64,000 bases of DNA from Berberis thunbergii (GCA_003290165.1 QNQO01006228.1:124001-188000), one strand, 5' to 3'; positions 34,017-45,405 are shown, numbered from the stretch's first letter. Translations and numbers: made by a program. The notes: generated by a model not told the origin, from the letters alone.

Positions 34017-34276
34017 ATTTTTTTTCACTAAATCTATTTTGATTTGTACATATAAATTTACAGTTAGGTGTTTTTGAGTATTTGACATTGTGTGCAATTT
34101 CAAATTTGTTGGGCAACTATGAAATACATTATATACTATAAAGTGGGTGGCTTTGTATTGTAACTTTTATGTTTTCCAATTGATTTCTTGGGAAAAGTGA
34201 GTATGTTCATGGGCTGACATATCATGAGGTTTACACAGAAAATCATATCCTGCCAACGGCACGGGGGACACACTAG
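33771..34276 (+). mobile_element. Helitron copy 4
   Basis: Begins TCTATATTACAATTCAGA and ends with hairpin TGCCAACGGCA, spacer CGGGGGACACA and CTAG, followed by T as expected for insertion between A and T. 506 bp. Contains an (AT)n tract at 33954-34013. Confidence 0.75.
33954..34013. repeat. (AT)n microsatellite
   Basis: About 30 AT units inside Helitron copy 4. Confidence 0.95.
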
Positions 34277-34817
34277 TATTCAACATATCACAAAATTTTG
34301 TCATTTTGAACATAATTCGAATGCTTATTTTATCATTGATATATTTCTATGCATTTATTGTATTGGGTTGTGAAAAATGATAAATTTCCAAATATAATGA
34401 AATATTTTAAACCCTTGAGAGCATCAATAACCTATTTAAGAGGCTCGTTGGGGACTAAATTCATACAGGTGACACTTTCAATGAGTTAGGACTCTATTTT
34501 GTATCTCCAAGAGCCTTGTTATTGATGACATGGTTTTACTGAGGAAACTACCACTTGTTAGTTAGTTTTCTAATAGGAAAAAATAAAGTCAGTCCCACTA
34601 GTTTGACTTTGAGTGGAATTTTCAATTCATCACAACCCTACAACTGTCTAGTTTATAATAAAAGATGATGTTAAGGAGGTTATTGAACAAGTTTAATAGG
34701 ATATGCACAAAATTCCTTTTTTTTTTCCTTTTAAAAAGCTCCTTAATTATTAGTATTTTAATCAATTTAAGGAGCCTCACATAGAGGCTTTTGGAGATAC
34801 TTCGATAAAACTACTAA

Positions 34818-35112
34818 GAGCATCTCCAAGGGAAAAACAAAAACCAATTTTGGGGTCTCACGTGGGAAAAACAAATGCTCCAATGGAACATCTATACTTA
34901 CCCCTATTTTATCTTGATATCTCAAATCCCCCTATATTTAAGGGCATCCATGCCATTTTCGAATACTAAAAGTTATAAAAAAAAATCCATTTTTTTCTTT
35001 TCTCTTCTCTAATCCTTAAAATTTAAATAAGGGATTCCTAAAATTAAGAGAAGATATATTTAAATAATAATGCAAAAATTAAAATGTGGAATATTGTCGG
35101 AGTGATGAAGAA
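34818..35112. mobile_element. Truncated PIF/Harbinger-type MITE
   Basis: The left end GAGCATCTCCAAGG follows TAA (34815-34817). The interior shares 'gtgatgaagaaata' and 'ttggggtctca'-type words with the complete MITE at 33175-33536. The right end is lost where an unrelated GC-richer piece begins near 35113 ('cccgacctcgtcccatccc'). Confidence 0.6.
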
Positions 35113-35473
35113 ATATAGACCCTATCCCGACCTCGTCCCATCCCAAACGGGTTCGGGACGGGACAGGATGAGCATGTACTATATAGACTTCATCATCCAA
35201 TGAAGAATAACAAAATAGTTTAATATCACTTTTTTTTTCTGTTACAGCAGATGTTATAAGATGGCGAAGAGTGTTATTTCCTTGTGTTACTGAAATAACA
35301 ATACATGATTGACCATTGTAATTTGTAGTTTTTCAAATGAAATATAAGAAAAGGTACAAAAAAAATTTCTGTTTTAAAAGTGGTATTGTCTTCCATTTAC
35401 ATTTATTGTCTTTCGTCGGTGAAAGCAACTTCAATTCCAAGATGGCTTTCATGAATTGGTTAACTCTTTGTTG

Positions 35474-35800
35474 TTCACCACCACCACCACCGATTATCCA
35501 AAAGCTCCACCACCGACTATCTAGAAGCACCATCACTGATGATCGTGAAGCTTCATTCACCGGCTTCATTCATCGACTTCATTCACCGACTATCTCTTGA
35601 GCGATTTGTCAAAATTGGTAGCTGTTCCACGACCTTACGCTACTATAAATACATGTAAGGATTGTATTGTGAGTGTGTAGAAATATAAAGAGTTTAGAAG
35701 TTACAGTGGGTGCGTTTGATTTTGTGTTTGTACACAACTTTGTGAAATCAATAGACATCAGAGTGTTATTAAGTCCTTATTCTTCCTCAACATCACAACA
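35474..35800 (+). repeat. 5' LTR of the second copia element (5' end missing)
   Basis: Matches 39920-40236 (shared 'ctataaatacatgtaagg' and 'ttcctcaacatcacaaca'), with a duplicated 'ttcattcaccg' block. It lacks a 15-bp segment present in the right LTR (around 40161). The shared 'actataaataca' is a good TATA box. Confidence 0.8.
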
Positions 35801-36139
35801 TTTTGGTATCAAAACTTGAAGAGATTGAAAGTTAATCAGTTCATCGAGTTTACAGTGTTATTTAGTAGAAGACAACACTGTTCACGAGGGCTCAACATTG
35901 TTCACGAGTTGAACTGTTCACAGCTCAACATTGTTCACGAGCTGGTATTGTTCACTGACACTATTCATACCTACATATTGTGTAGTACTATTCACTTGAA
36001 CTGTTTGTCGCTCTTTTCAATTTGTCGTTGGGGAGATTTTTCTTGTCGGAGATTGTTTGTGCGCAATTCGAGACTGTGAAACAGATTGGTCTAGAACCAA
36101 GCTTGCTAAGTAAAACAAAGAAGGTTGCACCTTGTCACA

Positions 36140-36985
36140 ATGGGAGATCTTGTTGGCACAATTGGTGGGCTTACAAAGCTCAACCATTACAATTATAAGA
36201 GTTGGCAGACAATGATAAAGTTCTATTTACAAAGATAAGACTTGTGGCAAGTTGTTGGCGGCAGTAAGACTGCACCACCATCAAGGGAGAATGCTGCTGA
36301 ATTCGGGAAATGAAAAATCAAAGCTGCAAAGGCACTTTATGTGCTCAAGATGACGATTGAGGATGAGATGCTTCAGCACATTGAAAATGTAGACACGCCC
36401 AAAGGAGCATAGGATACATTTGCATCCCTATTTTCCAGAACGAATGATGCCCGACTGCAATTTTTGGAAAATGAGTGGATAAACTCTAAACAAGGAGGTA
36501 TGTCTATTGGAGAGTATGTTTTAAAAATAAAAAATTTATGTCGTGAAATTTCAGAAATAAATCTGCCTAAAATTTAAAAGAAGATAGAATGAAAATAAAT
36601 AATTATTCACGGATTAAAGCCTGAGTATACGAGGATTGTCATGACTATTCGTGGTTGGCCAATTCTACCCTCTATTGTGGAGTTCGAAAGTTTGTTGGCC
36701 AATCAAGAAAGCCTCACTAAGAAAATGGCAGGCGTCTCCCTGAAAAATGAGGAAGAAGAGGCACTCTTCAATAAAACAAAGGGCGGATATAAAAAAAAAA
36801 GGGCGTAAAACCAAAGAAAGAAGAAGATAACAAGTCGACGAAGTTTCAAGAGAGGAGCTACAAAAAAGGGGGAGCTCCGCCAGGCAGAGGCAACAATAAT
36901 CGGTGAAATGATACGTGTTACAACTGCGGCAAAAAAGGTCACTACGCAAAATACTGTTGGTTAAACAAAAAGATAGATGAAGGCA
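36140..36985 (+). pseudogene. Copia gag remnant with zinc knuckle
   Basis: The ATG at 36140 starts M-G-D-L-V-G, then L-N-H-Y-N-Y-K-S-W, usual for plant copia gag. Stops occur after about 30 codons and again later. The sequence can be followed with shifts to a CCHC knuckle, C-Y-N-C-G-K-K-G-H-Y-A-K-Y-C (36919-36960), with all four ligands present. Confidence 0.8.
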
Positions 36986-37119
36986 ACTTGGTGACATCTC
37001 ACAATCACAAAGACAATAGTGAAGGAGAATAGGACTTCCAAGCATCTTTTGCAAATACTCAGCATGTTCGTGAAAAATCTTCTAAAGAAGAAGTAAACCT
37101 CTTTAAGAATGAAGCAGCC

Positions 37120-38100
37120 ATGGCCTGTGAATATCAAGTACTAGCAGTCAACTATAACAAAGATTGGATTGTTGACTCGGGCTGTTCAAATCATATGACC
37201 GGAGATAAAAAGAAGTTGTCAAGCGTATGTGAGTACAAACCAGATCGGGTCGTGATAACTGCTGACAACACGAGATTGCCAATTGCTCATACCAGGAAGG
37301 CTCATCAACTGCCCTATGAGGAGTCGGAGTTCAGAGCCAAGGAACTGTTGCAACTCATCCACTCAGATGTGTTCGGCTGAGTGAAGCAAACATCAATTAG
37401 CGGGATGCGCTACATGGTGACTTTCATTGATGATTTTTAAAGGTACGTGTGGGTTTACTTTCTGAAGGAAAAATCAGAAGTCCTTAATATATTTAAGGAA
37501 TTTAATAAGGAGATTGAAAGTAAAGTAGGAAACAAGATTAAATGCCTGCGTACATATAATGTCGGAGAATACACATCGGATGAGTTCTCCAATTACCCGA
37601 GGGAGTGTAAATTTAGGAGACTATTAACATGTCCAGGCACTCCACAACAAAATGTAATAGCTGAAAGGAAGAACCGACATTTGGTAGAGACATGCCGAAG
37701 CATGTTGCATGCCAATAATGTGCCAAATCATTTTTGGGCTGAATGTATGAAGACTGCAGCCCATGTTATCAACAAATTGCCACAAACAAAGTTAGGGTTT
37801 GTTTCACCCTTACAGAAGTTATGGAATACTAAACCCATAGTGACTCACTTCCGAGTTTTTGGATGTGTCTGTTACTTGTTCGTGCCTAATCACATGCGAA
37901 ACAAGTTTGACAAGAAGGCTATTCGTTGGAACTTTGTGGGGTACGACAGTCAAAGAAAAGGATGGAGATGCTGTGATCCTACAACTGGGCGCTGCTACAC
38001 ATCAAGAAATGTGGTATTCGATGAAGTTTCATCATGGTGGTCTGCACAACAACTACTACTGCCATATTCCAAAAGCCCAGAGGAGGAAATGTAGGAAAGT
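37120..38100 (+). pseudogene. Copia protease and integrase remnant
   Basis: W-I-V-D-S-G-C-S-N-H-M-T-G (37165 on) is the protease active-site segment D-S-G. Integrase follows: H-S-D-V-F-G with the first catalytic Asp, a TGA right after it, and a TAA at 37438. The next block, 37447-38094, has the second motif mutated (R-T-Y-N-V-G-E-Y, where active copies have Asp in place of Tyr) and the Glu-bearing motif I-A-E-R-K-N-R-H. The integrase cannot be active. Confidence 0.85.
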
Positions 38101-38142
38101 AAGTCAACACCTGCAGAAAGTGAAGAAGAAATAGGGCCCAAC

Positions 38143-39210
38143 TTGCCAAAGACACTAAGTACACCTACTAACCCATGGCGAACTGGTGTACGTGAAAAAG
38201 GACCAGAAAAAGATCAAGATAGTCAGGAAGATTCGGGGGAACAACTGAGAAGGTCAACCAGACAACACAAACCAAATCCAAATTATGCAAACGTGGTGAT
38301 TAAAGAAGAAAACATTAGAGAACCCACAACATTTGAAGAAGTGTCTCAGAGCATGGTGTGGCAAAAGGCGATGGAAGAAGAAATCCAAGCTCTAAAGCAG
38401 AATCAAACTTGGGACTTAGTACCAAAACCCAAGGATGTGAAGCCTATATCATGCAAATGGGTGTACAAGATAAATACTCGTCCTGATGGCTCGATAGAAA
38501 GGTACAAGGCTCGATTGGTAGCTCGCGGGTTCTCACAGCAATATGGACTGGACTATGATGAAACATTTAGTCCACTAGCTAAGATCACTACAGTCAGGGT
38601 TTTGCTTGCACTAGCAGCAAGCAAATCTAGGAATTTATGGCAGATGGATGTGAAGAACGCCTTCCTGCACAGAGAAGTTGACCAAAAAATATACATGGAG
38701 CAACCTAGGGGGTTTGAGAGTAAAACTCAACAAAATTATGTTTTCAAGTTAAAAAAAGGCATTGTAAGGATTGAAGCAAACACCAAGAGCCTGGTATGGG
38801 AAGATAGCAGAGTTCTTAGTTCAGAGCGGGTACATAGTTGCACATTCGGACTCAAACCTGCTTATCAAATCCCAAGGAGGCAAACTAGCAATAGTGCTAG
38901 TATATGTAGATGATTTGATTGTCACTGGAGATGACAAAGAAGAAATCCAAGTTGTACGAAGAAACTTGGTGGTTCGATTTCAAATGAAGGAGTTAGGAGA
39001 ACTAAGGCACTTCCTAGGGCTCGAGATTGAACGAAGTGACAAAGGCTTATTCTTTTTTCAGCAGAAGTATGCTAGAGATCTTTTGAAAAAGTACGGGATG
39101 CTCGAGTATAAGCCGATTTCAACACCTATGGAAGCTAATGCTAAGCTATGTGTTGAAGAAGGCAAAGACTTGGAAGATACAACAATGTATCGTCAGCTTG
39201 TCCAGTCTAA
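38143..39210 (+). pseudogene. Copia reverse transcriptase remnant
   Basis: Frame 1 (38143 to about 38760) holds C-K-W-V-Y-K-I, A-R-L-V-A-R-G-F and Q-M-D-V-K-N-A-F-L-H. An indel in a run of A near 38755 moves the rest to another frame (38771 on) with Y-V-D-D-L-I-V-T-G and G-L-E-I. A second shift near 39200 leads into the C-terminal L-D-I-V-Y-A-V-G. The catalytic YVDD is kept. Confidence 0.87.
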
Positions 39211-39259
39211 TCTACCTGACGCACACACATCTAGACATAGTTTACGCAGTTGGAATAGC

Positions 39260-39868
39260 AAGGCGATTCATGCAGAAACTAAAAAAGCCTCATCTTGAAG
39301 CAGTCCGAAGAATATTAAGGTATGTGAAAGGAACCACTGATCTTGGTTTCTTATACAAGAAGAGTAAGGAATGTAAAATAGTCGGCTACTATGATGCTGA
39401 CTATGCTGGAGATCATGACACTCAAAGATCAACTACCGATTACGTGTTCAGTCTTGGTTTAGGAGCAATCACTTGGTGTAGAAGAGACAACCAACTGTAT
39501 ATCTCTCGACCACAAAAGCAGAGTATACAATAGCAACTATGGCAGCTCAAGAAAGTACGTGGCTGATACAATTAATGAAAGATTTGTACTAGCCAGTCGA
39601 GTATGCAATACCATTACATTGTGATAATTGGTCAGCAATACGCTTAGCTGAAAATCCAGTGTTCCATGCGAGGATAAAGCATGTAGAAGTCCACTACCAA
39701 TTCATAAGAGAGAAGGTACTTCAAGGAGAAATAGAGATGCAAGCAATCAAAATAGACAACCAAATGGCAGATATATTCACTCAAGGATTCAACACTATAA
39801 AGTTTGAAGAGTTTCGAAGACAACTTGGCATGACTTTCAAGGGAGTCAGTGATGAGGGGGAGTGTTAA
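39260..39868 (+). pseudogene. Copia RNase H remnant
   Basis: R-I-L-R-Y-V-K-G-T, then [10 protein letters not shown] (first Asp), a frame break near 39510, A-E-Y-x-I-A-T type sequence, H-C-D-N-W-S-A-I-R-L, and R-I-K-H-V-E-V-H-Y-Q-F-I-R-E-K. It ends 10-20 bases before the polypurine tract. Confidence 0.83.
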
Positions 39869-40236
39869 GAATCATCACAGACTCACCTTCTCCAAAGAGC
39901 TCAGTTTCTAGAAGCTTTACCACCACCACCACCAATTATCCAAAAGCTCCATCACCGACCATCTAGAAGCACCGTCACCGACGATCATGAAGCTTCATTC
40001 ACCGACTATCTCTTGAGTGATTTGTCAAAATTGGTGGTTGATCCACGGACCTTAAGCTACTATAAATACATGTAAGGATTGTATTGTGAGTGTGTGTAGA
40101 AATATAAGAAGTTTATAAGTTACAGTGGGTATGCTTGATTTTGTGTTTGTAGACAACTTTGGTGTACTTACATCTTTGTGAAATCAATAGACATCAGAGT
40201 GTTATAAAGTCCTTATTCTTCCTCAACATCACAACA
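39863..40236 (+). repeat. 3' LTR of the second copia element
   Basis: 374 bp, TGTTAAGAATC to CATCACAACA, preceded by the polypurine tract at about 39850-39862. Confidence 0.85.
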
Positions 40237-40445
40237 GTCTCCAATCAAAACAGCCTGCATAACATTTTGTGTGTTGGTTTGAATGCAAGTGAAAAGAAAA
40301 CTTATATCATTTGCCATCTTTATTCTGCAGAGAAGAGTCATTGCTTCAGCTTGTCAATCGAAATTGATACTTGCATCACCCCATATTGCTTCGGCTTTGT
40401 GTTTGTTGTCTATTTTATTTTCTCATTTGTTTGGGAAGGGAATGC

Positions 40446-41025
40446 CGGGTGTAGGCAACCATGAGTAACCCAAAGTTTCTGGCATATGCAAGGTTCAGGC
40501 CCACAAGTGAATCGAAATCAGACGACCCAACTCATGCTGTGATGTCTCCACATGAAGTGTCCCTTATATTGGAATCATATATAGTTGTTTGTATCGCAAT
40601 CAAAGTTCCATCCAAGTTAACTATCTAGACACCATCAGTTGGCCAGAGCCATCAAATAGGTTTTTGCATATGTAAATTGGGTAGGTGACCCTCGTTATTT
40701 ACTAATCTAACCAGAAGACTACAATGTAATTATAGTCCCCGAAGAGTTTGGAAAAAAACCATCAAATAGGTTGCTTCCTATCATCGATATTATGGCACAA
40801 ATTATTGAAAAAGCTTCTTAGAGCACCATTGCCTGTTGCTGTGATCGGTATCAACATGATATTCTTCCTGGCTATATTAGAAATCTTTCGAAACACTTCG
40901 TTTTGGTAACAAAAATCCTATCATACAATCTTGTGTGTCCCACCGCAAAGGTCAGCTGTCTCTACCCAATATTGGGTTCCATCTGTGAACCGCAGCTCAA
41001 CTCTCTGTGCTCCAAGCATAGATCC
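40446..41025 (-). pseudogene. Unidentified host-gene remnant
   Basis: Two stretches on the minus strand look like protein coding interrupted by few stops. 41025-40762, just after an AG acceptor, reads L-G-A-Q-R-V-E-L-R-F-T-D-G-T and W-V-E-T-A-D-L, two adjacent stops, then I-P-I-T-A-T-G-N-G-A-L. 40646-40446 reads I-V-N-L-D-G-T-L-I-A and later S-D-F-D-S-L-V-G-L-N-L-A-Y-A-R. Amino-acid composition and codon use look natural, but I do not recognise the family. It lies right of the copia insertion. Confidence 0.35.
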
Positions 41026-41334
41026 CTAAGTTGTACAGGATTTCAAATCCTTTTATGCACATCCTAAAGGCATATTCCCGCCGTTGATGATATGATTATG
41101 CAAAAATGAAGCAAATGGTCTATTATTCCTTTTATACTATATTATTTGTTTGTACCACTGGATATGAACTCCATTTTCTCCTGTGATTCAGTAAAAAAAA
41201 TCGTTCAGAAAATTACTATGGAAGCATAGCTCGAGCAAATATTTGGTTAACTTTGCCTCAATGCTCAAGCAAAGCTATAAAGGATAAAGTTGTTTGATTA
41301 AAATTAATAACCATAAATATAAAATAAATAAGTT

Positions 41335-41487
41335 CGAGATGGGATGAGATGAGCGTGATTGAAAAATCTCTATCTCGATCTCATTCCATTCAAGATCAGG
41401 ACGGAACGAGATCGAGATGAGTTTAATCAATCCCAAAAGAATCAGAAAAAATCGGGATTGCGAGATGAGATGTCCACCCTAGTGGAA
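41335..41487. mobile_element. Fragment of a hAT-like MITE
   Basis: It ends ATGTCCACCCTAG, like hAT-MITE termini, and is rich in 'gagatgagat'/'gatctcgatctcat' inverted words. A related 'cgggttcgggacgggac' piece lies at 35135-35160. The left terminus is not visible. Confidence 0.4.
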
Positions 41488-41939
41488 TGCGGTTGAAGTG
41501 ATGAAGAATGTATAACCCCTAAAATTAGATTTTAGTTAAAATGAGATTTGATTGATAATCCAATTTAACTTTTACCATGTTGTTAACAATGATGTGGTTT
41601 TGGTCTCGGAGTATGATCGAGTCCATGACGACGACACACTACCTTACACCCACCCAACATTTTTAAAATAAATAGTGAATTCAATGCTAAGCCCACACAC
41701 TTTCACCTTATGCCCACTGCCTGGGTATTAAAATACAAATAAAACTCAGGACTTTAATAAGACGCGTAAATTAATTAGTACCACATTTGAAGAAGGCCGC
41801 ACGCAGTTTCCAGCAAAAGACCTGAGAGGACTTACGTGTGCTTCACTCTCATCCATGCCCGTTATATGCATAAACAACAATATCTGAAAGAGAAGAAGAA
41901 GAAGAAGTAGAGGTCGCAAATTGAAGATTGTTCATCATC

Positions 41940-42926
41940 ATGGACAGAGATCTGAAAGAACTTCACTCCCTTGGCTTCTTTGGCATCTTCAAAGAATCCT
42001 TCAAAGTCATTTCATCATCCAAAAACATCTTCTCCAAAATAACCATATCTTTGATTCTCCCACTCACCTTCATTTTCTTGGGCCAAATACTAATCTCATC
42101 TCTTATCTTTGACACAACCCTCAATCATGATTACTCCCTGGATGAAAATGACAACAACTCCTCTTCTTCATCAAATTCAATCTACTTTTGGTTATTCAGA
42201 GCTGTGTATTTTCTCTTGAATCTCATCCTCTCTTTGCTCTCCACAGCTGCTGTGGTCTACACTGTTGCTTGCATCTACACAACCAAACCCATCACCTTCA
42301 AAAGGGTCATGGGTGTTGTTCCAAAGGTGTGGAAGAGGCTTGTTGTTACATTTTTATGGAATGTTTTGTTCATGATTGGGTACACCATTGTTATGGTCAT
42401 TCTCATAGTTATATGGGCTATTTCTCTGGGAGCCACTACTGCTGGATGGATAGCTTTGGCAATTTTGATCATCTTCTATACAATTGGGTTTGTTTACATC
42501 AATGTGATTTGGGAGCTTGCAAGTGTGGTGTCAGTGTTGGAGATGATGTATGGTCTTAAAGCTATGAAGAAGAGCAGGATACTTATCAAGGGGAAGTTGT
42601 TGGTTGCTGGTTTCATCTTTGTTGTGGTGAAATTTTCTTTGGTAGCATTAGAAGCTTTATTTGAGGCAGTCGTGGTGGGTGATGATGGGGGCCTGGCTAT
42701 GGTTTTTAGGGTGCTTTTGGGGATTGGGTGTTTTGTGTTCATTTTGGTGATACTTCTGCTTGAGCTTGTATTACAAACTGTGATATATTTTGCGTGCAAG
42801 TCCTGCCACAATGAGATAATTGACAAATCGAGCTTGGCCGAGCATTTGGAAGGCTACCAGGGAGACTATGTTCGACTCAGGGGAGAAGGAGTTCAACTAC
42901 AACAACAACCAGAGTCGAATGCTTGA
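41940..42926 (+). CDS. Multi-pass membrane protein, plant family of unknown function
   Basis: A single 328-codon exon. I place the start at the ATG opening M-D-R-D-L-K-E-L, because plant relatives begin with this acidic helix followed by L-G-F-F-G-I; a TTG four codons earlier is only frame extension. Hydrophobic segments lie roughly at residues 40-58, 83-108, 137-165, 170-195, 218-240 and 250-280, so about six transmembrane helices. The soluble C-terminus (C-x-S-C-H-N-E region to the end) contains H-L-E-G-Y-Q-G-D-Y-V-R-L, conserved in the family. The family resembles Arabidopsis proteins annotated vaguely as transmembrane or poly(A)-binding-protein-interacting; the function is not established. 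The upstream (GAA)n-rich leader and 'ttatat' near 41862 could be UTR and TATA region. Confidence 0.88.
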   Translation: MDRDLKELHSLGFFGIFKESFKVISSSKNIFSKITISLILPLTFIFLGQILISSLIFDTTLNHDYSLDENDNNSSSSSNSIYFWLFRAVYFLLNLILSLLSTAAVVYTVACIYTTKPITFKRVMGVVPKVWKRLVVTFLWNVLFMIGYTIVMVILIVIWAISLGATTAGWIALAILIIFYTIGFVYINVIWELASVVSVLEMMYGLKAMKKSRILIKGKLLVAGFIFVVVKFSLVALEALFEAVVVGDDGGLAMVFRVLLGIGCFVFILVILLLELVLQTVIYFACKSCHNEIIDKSSLAEHLEGYQGDYVRLRGEGVQLQQQPESNA

Positions 42927-43454
42927 TTAGGATGTTTTGATTGAATTTCTTCTTCTACCATTTGATTAGAATCTATGGTTTGGTTTAATTTGTTGTATGG
43001 ATAGATGTATAGTCCCTGTGAATTACAAATTTCAATTCAATCTACTACAACAAGTTGATTGTATTCTGGACTGTCAACTGTCATGTTCATCACATCCTCT
43101 CAGTTGTTAGTTCCTGCAATGAAAAACTCATACCATTGAAATATTATCCAAATCTTTTAAAGGTCCAACCATTTGAAGCAAATTTCACTGATGACCTGTT
43201 GAGTTCATGCACTGTTTTATCAAGAGCTAAAACAAACACTTTGTTCTCTGAAATAATTGCGAATAAGCATGATGAGGTTATTTGCAGGGCTTTCATAAAG
43301 AATATAGAATCAATAAAAAAAGAATCCAATGAAGGACAACACTTTAGCAATCAAGCTATCTTCTTCATGTGAAGTCAACAAATGAATTGTTCAATTCTAC
43401 CAACATTGACTCTTTACATTTTTATGAAGGTTTATGTACACAAACTGTCTTGGA

Positions 43455-43478
43455 AGTAGAAGAAGAAGAAGAAGAAAT
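43455..43478. repeat. (GAA)n tract
   Basis: Short AGA/GAA repeat between the two paralogues. Confidence 0.8.
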
Positions 43479-43504
43479 AAATTGCATTACAAGTTCAATC
43501 AAAT

Positions 43505-44126
43505 AATCAAATCATACATTTGATACCTGTAATTGAACTTCTCCTCCTTCCTTGAGAGGTACATAGTCCCCCCTATAACTTTCGAGGTGATCTGCCAGGC
43601 TTGGTTTATCAGTTGCTTCGTGGTGGTAGGACTTGCACACGAATTATACTACAGTCTGCATAACTAGACCCAGCAGAATTACTACCAAAACCAACAAAAA
43701 ACACCCACCCGCCAAAATCACCCTAGAAATCATGCCTACTTTCTTCCCACCATGCACCACAAATACCTTAAAAACAGTTTCCAACCCTAACAAAGATAAC
43801 TGCATTATAAGAAAGATGCAACTTACGACGAAGACTTGACCCTCGATGAGTTTAGTGCTCTTTTTCATGGCTTTGATGCCATACATGTCTTCTAATACTG
43901 TTACCACACTTGCTAATTGCCAAATCATATTGATGTACACAAACCCAATGAAGTGGAAGATGATTCAACTTACCAAAAATATCCACATAACTTTGATGGG
44001 TCTCATAATCATAACCACCAAAATTATTAGAATGGCCATAACGAAATTGTAGACAACATTTATGATGGAGTTCCAGAGAAAGGTGAGAACTAGTCTCTTC
44101 CAAACATTTGGGACAAAGCCCATATT
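43505..44126 (-). pseudogene. Truncated inverted paralogue of the 41940-42926 membrane protein gene
   Basis: On the minus strand from about 44126 it reads V-P-N-V-W-K-R-L-V-L-T-F-L-W-N, matching the intact gene from about residue 127 on. An in-frame TGA follows V-S just before I-I-F-H-F-I-G-F-V-Y-I-N. After a long open block (43940-43644) a TAA replaces the tyrosine codon of Q-T-V-I-Y. The C-terminus C-K-S-Y-H-H-E and Y-R-G-D-Y-V-P-L is otherwise kept to its stop. The N-terminal two helices are missing. The two genes are tail to tail, about 580 bp apart. Confidence 0.85.
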
Positions 44127-44997
44127 CTCTTTGATATTCTTATCGCCTTCCAGTCACTTTTTTACTCTTTTTTACTAGTTGAAGGGCCTTGGTTTTTATG
44201 CAAGGCGAAACATTGTTTCATAATTATAAAACTTGCAGACGTTCTTCATCGAAGGGATTTCATGGGAGACAACAGAGGAGAAGCTCATGGAGCATTTCAA
44301 CAATTATCAAGGATTACTAACTCTATATCAATTTTTTTCCTTTGATTGTTGCAGAAGCAACTCCCTAATTTGTCTTTCAACTAATGAATGTGAGAGGACT
44401 TAGCATTGCCCTTGTTAAAAGCCACTTGCAAGTATGAGAATGATTTATAATTTTATTTTTTTGGATCATCTCCTGCATCTTACCCATATCCTCTTTGATA
44501 CTATTACTGCATTTAAGTCAATTTTTAACTCATATCCTGCATCTTACCCATATCTTTCATCTTACTGATATCATTTTTTTACTCATCATTTTATTTTTTA
44601 TCATCTCTTGCATCTTACCCATATCCTTCATTTTTTTCAGGCCGAAAGATTGTTTAATTTCTGTAAAACTTGAAGACGCTTTTAATTTGGATGGGGAGAA
44701 AAATTTATTCTGATTGAAAAGGCATGGACACTCCGAATTTGATTTCCAAAATCGTATTTGTTGTTTTCTAATAGTATAAACCTTGAATCAAAATTTGTAA
44801 GTTTAAGTTTGTCCTTGATTGTAAATCCATGTAATTTTTCTGCTTATGTATCCCCCTGAATCATATATATATAATATCAATTTGGGGTTGATAGAGTATA
44901 AACTTGTTTGGGATTTACAAATAAAAACACTTTGCTAAGCTTTATGCTGTCCATAAGTGTATATTTGAAAAAAAATAATATATTGATGAAAAACTTA
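44127..44997. other. Low-complexity stretch with short direct repeats
   Basis: 'catcttacccatatc' recurs at about 44477, 44542 and 44608. A phrase like 'aggcgaaacattgtttcat...taaaacttgcagacg' (44200) recurs as 'ggccgaaagattgtttaat...taaaacttgaagacg' (44640). The words G-E-K-L-M-E-H-F-N-N-Y-Q-G around 44280 echo the C-terminus of the nearby membrane-protein family, so parts may be further decayed copies. Confidence 0.4.
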
Positions 44998-45164
44998 CTT
45001 AGCCACGGTATAATAACCGTAGCTAATATTTACAAATCCTAGCTACGATTTTTGCCGTCCCTAAGCGATAAAAAAAATACACAAAATAAAAACCTATTAG
45101 GCGCGAATAAAATTGGGAATCCCGCGTTGTTTTTGTTTAGTGATTAGCGCATTGCAGAGGACGA

Positions 45165-45405
45165 AGTAGAGAGAGGAAGAATCATTGAGAAGAAGAACCC
45201 TATTTTGAGAGGAAGAAGGTTTGGCATCCCGCGTCACGATGTCTTGAGAGGAAGAAGCTCTGCGAGGAAGAAGGTCTGCGAGGAAGACGCTTGATTTTCA
45301 GAGGAAGAAGTTGTGAGAGGAAGAAGGTCTGAGAGGAAGAACCATATTTTCAAAGGAAGAACCCTTGATTTTCAGAAGAACAAGGTCTGACAGGAAGAAC
45401 CCGCG
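45165..45405. repeat. Degenerate GAGAGGAAGAAGG tandem repeats
   Basis: At least ten spaced copies of 'gaggaagaa' with variable linkers, in the leader of the truncated CACTA element. Confidence 0.7.

Larger units (their letters stand above)
35474..40236 (+). mobile_element. Ty1/copia retrotransposon, decayed, left LTR truncated
   Basis: Plus-strand gag, protease, integrase, RT and RNase H lie between two related LTRs. The right LTR (39863-40236) starts TGTTAAGAATC after polypurine tract GATGAGGGGGAG. The left LTR matches it from a CACCACCAC run (about 35474) to 35800, but its first 60 bases do not match. The primer site TGGTATCAAAAC follows at 35804. Every coding block has stops or shifts. 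The lineage within copia is not assigned. Confidence 0.88.

Noticed and set aside
33847..34077. ORF with a long Ile-Tyr repeat
   Set aside because: It is translation of the (AT)n microsatellite in a Helitron.
36665..37054. Minus-strand ORF of 129 codons
   Set aside because: Antisense to copia gag and its zinc knuckle.
42188..42826. Alternative-frame and antisense ORFs over the membrane-protein gene
   Set aside because: The 328-codon frame with family-like termini explains the region.
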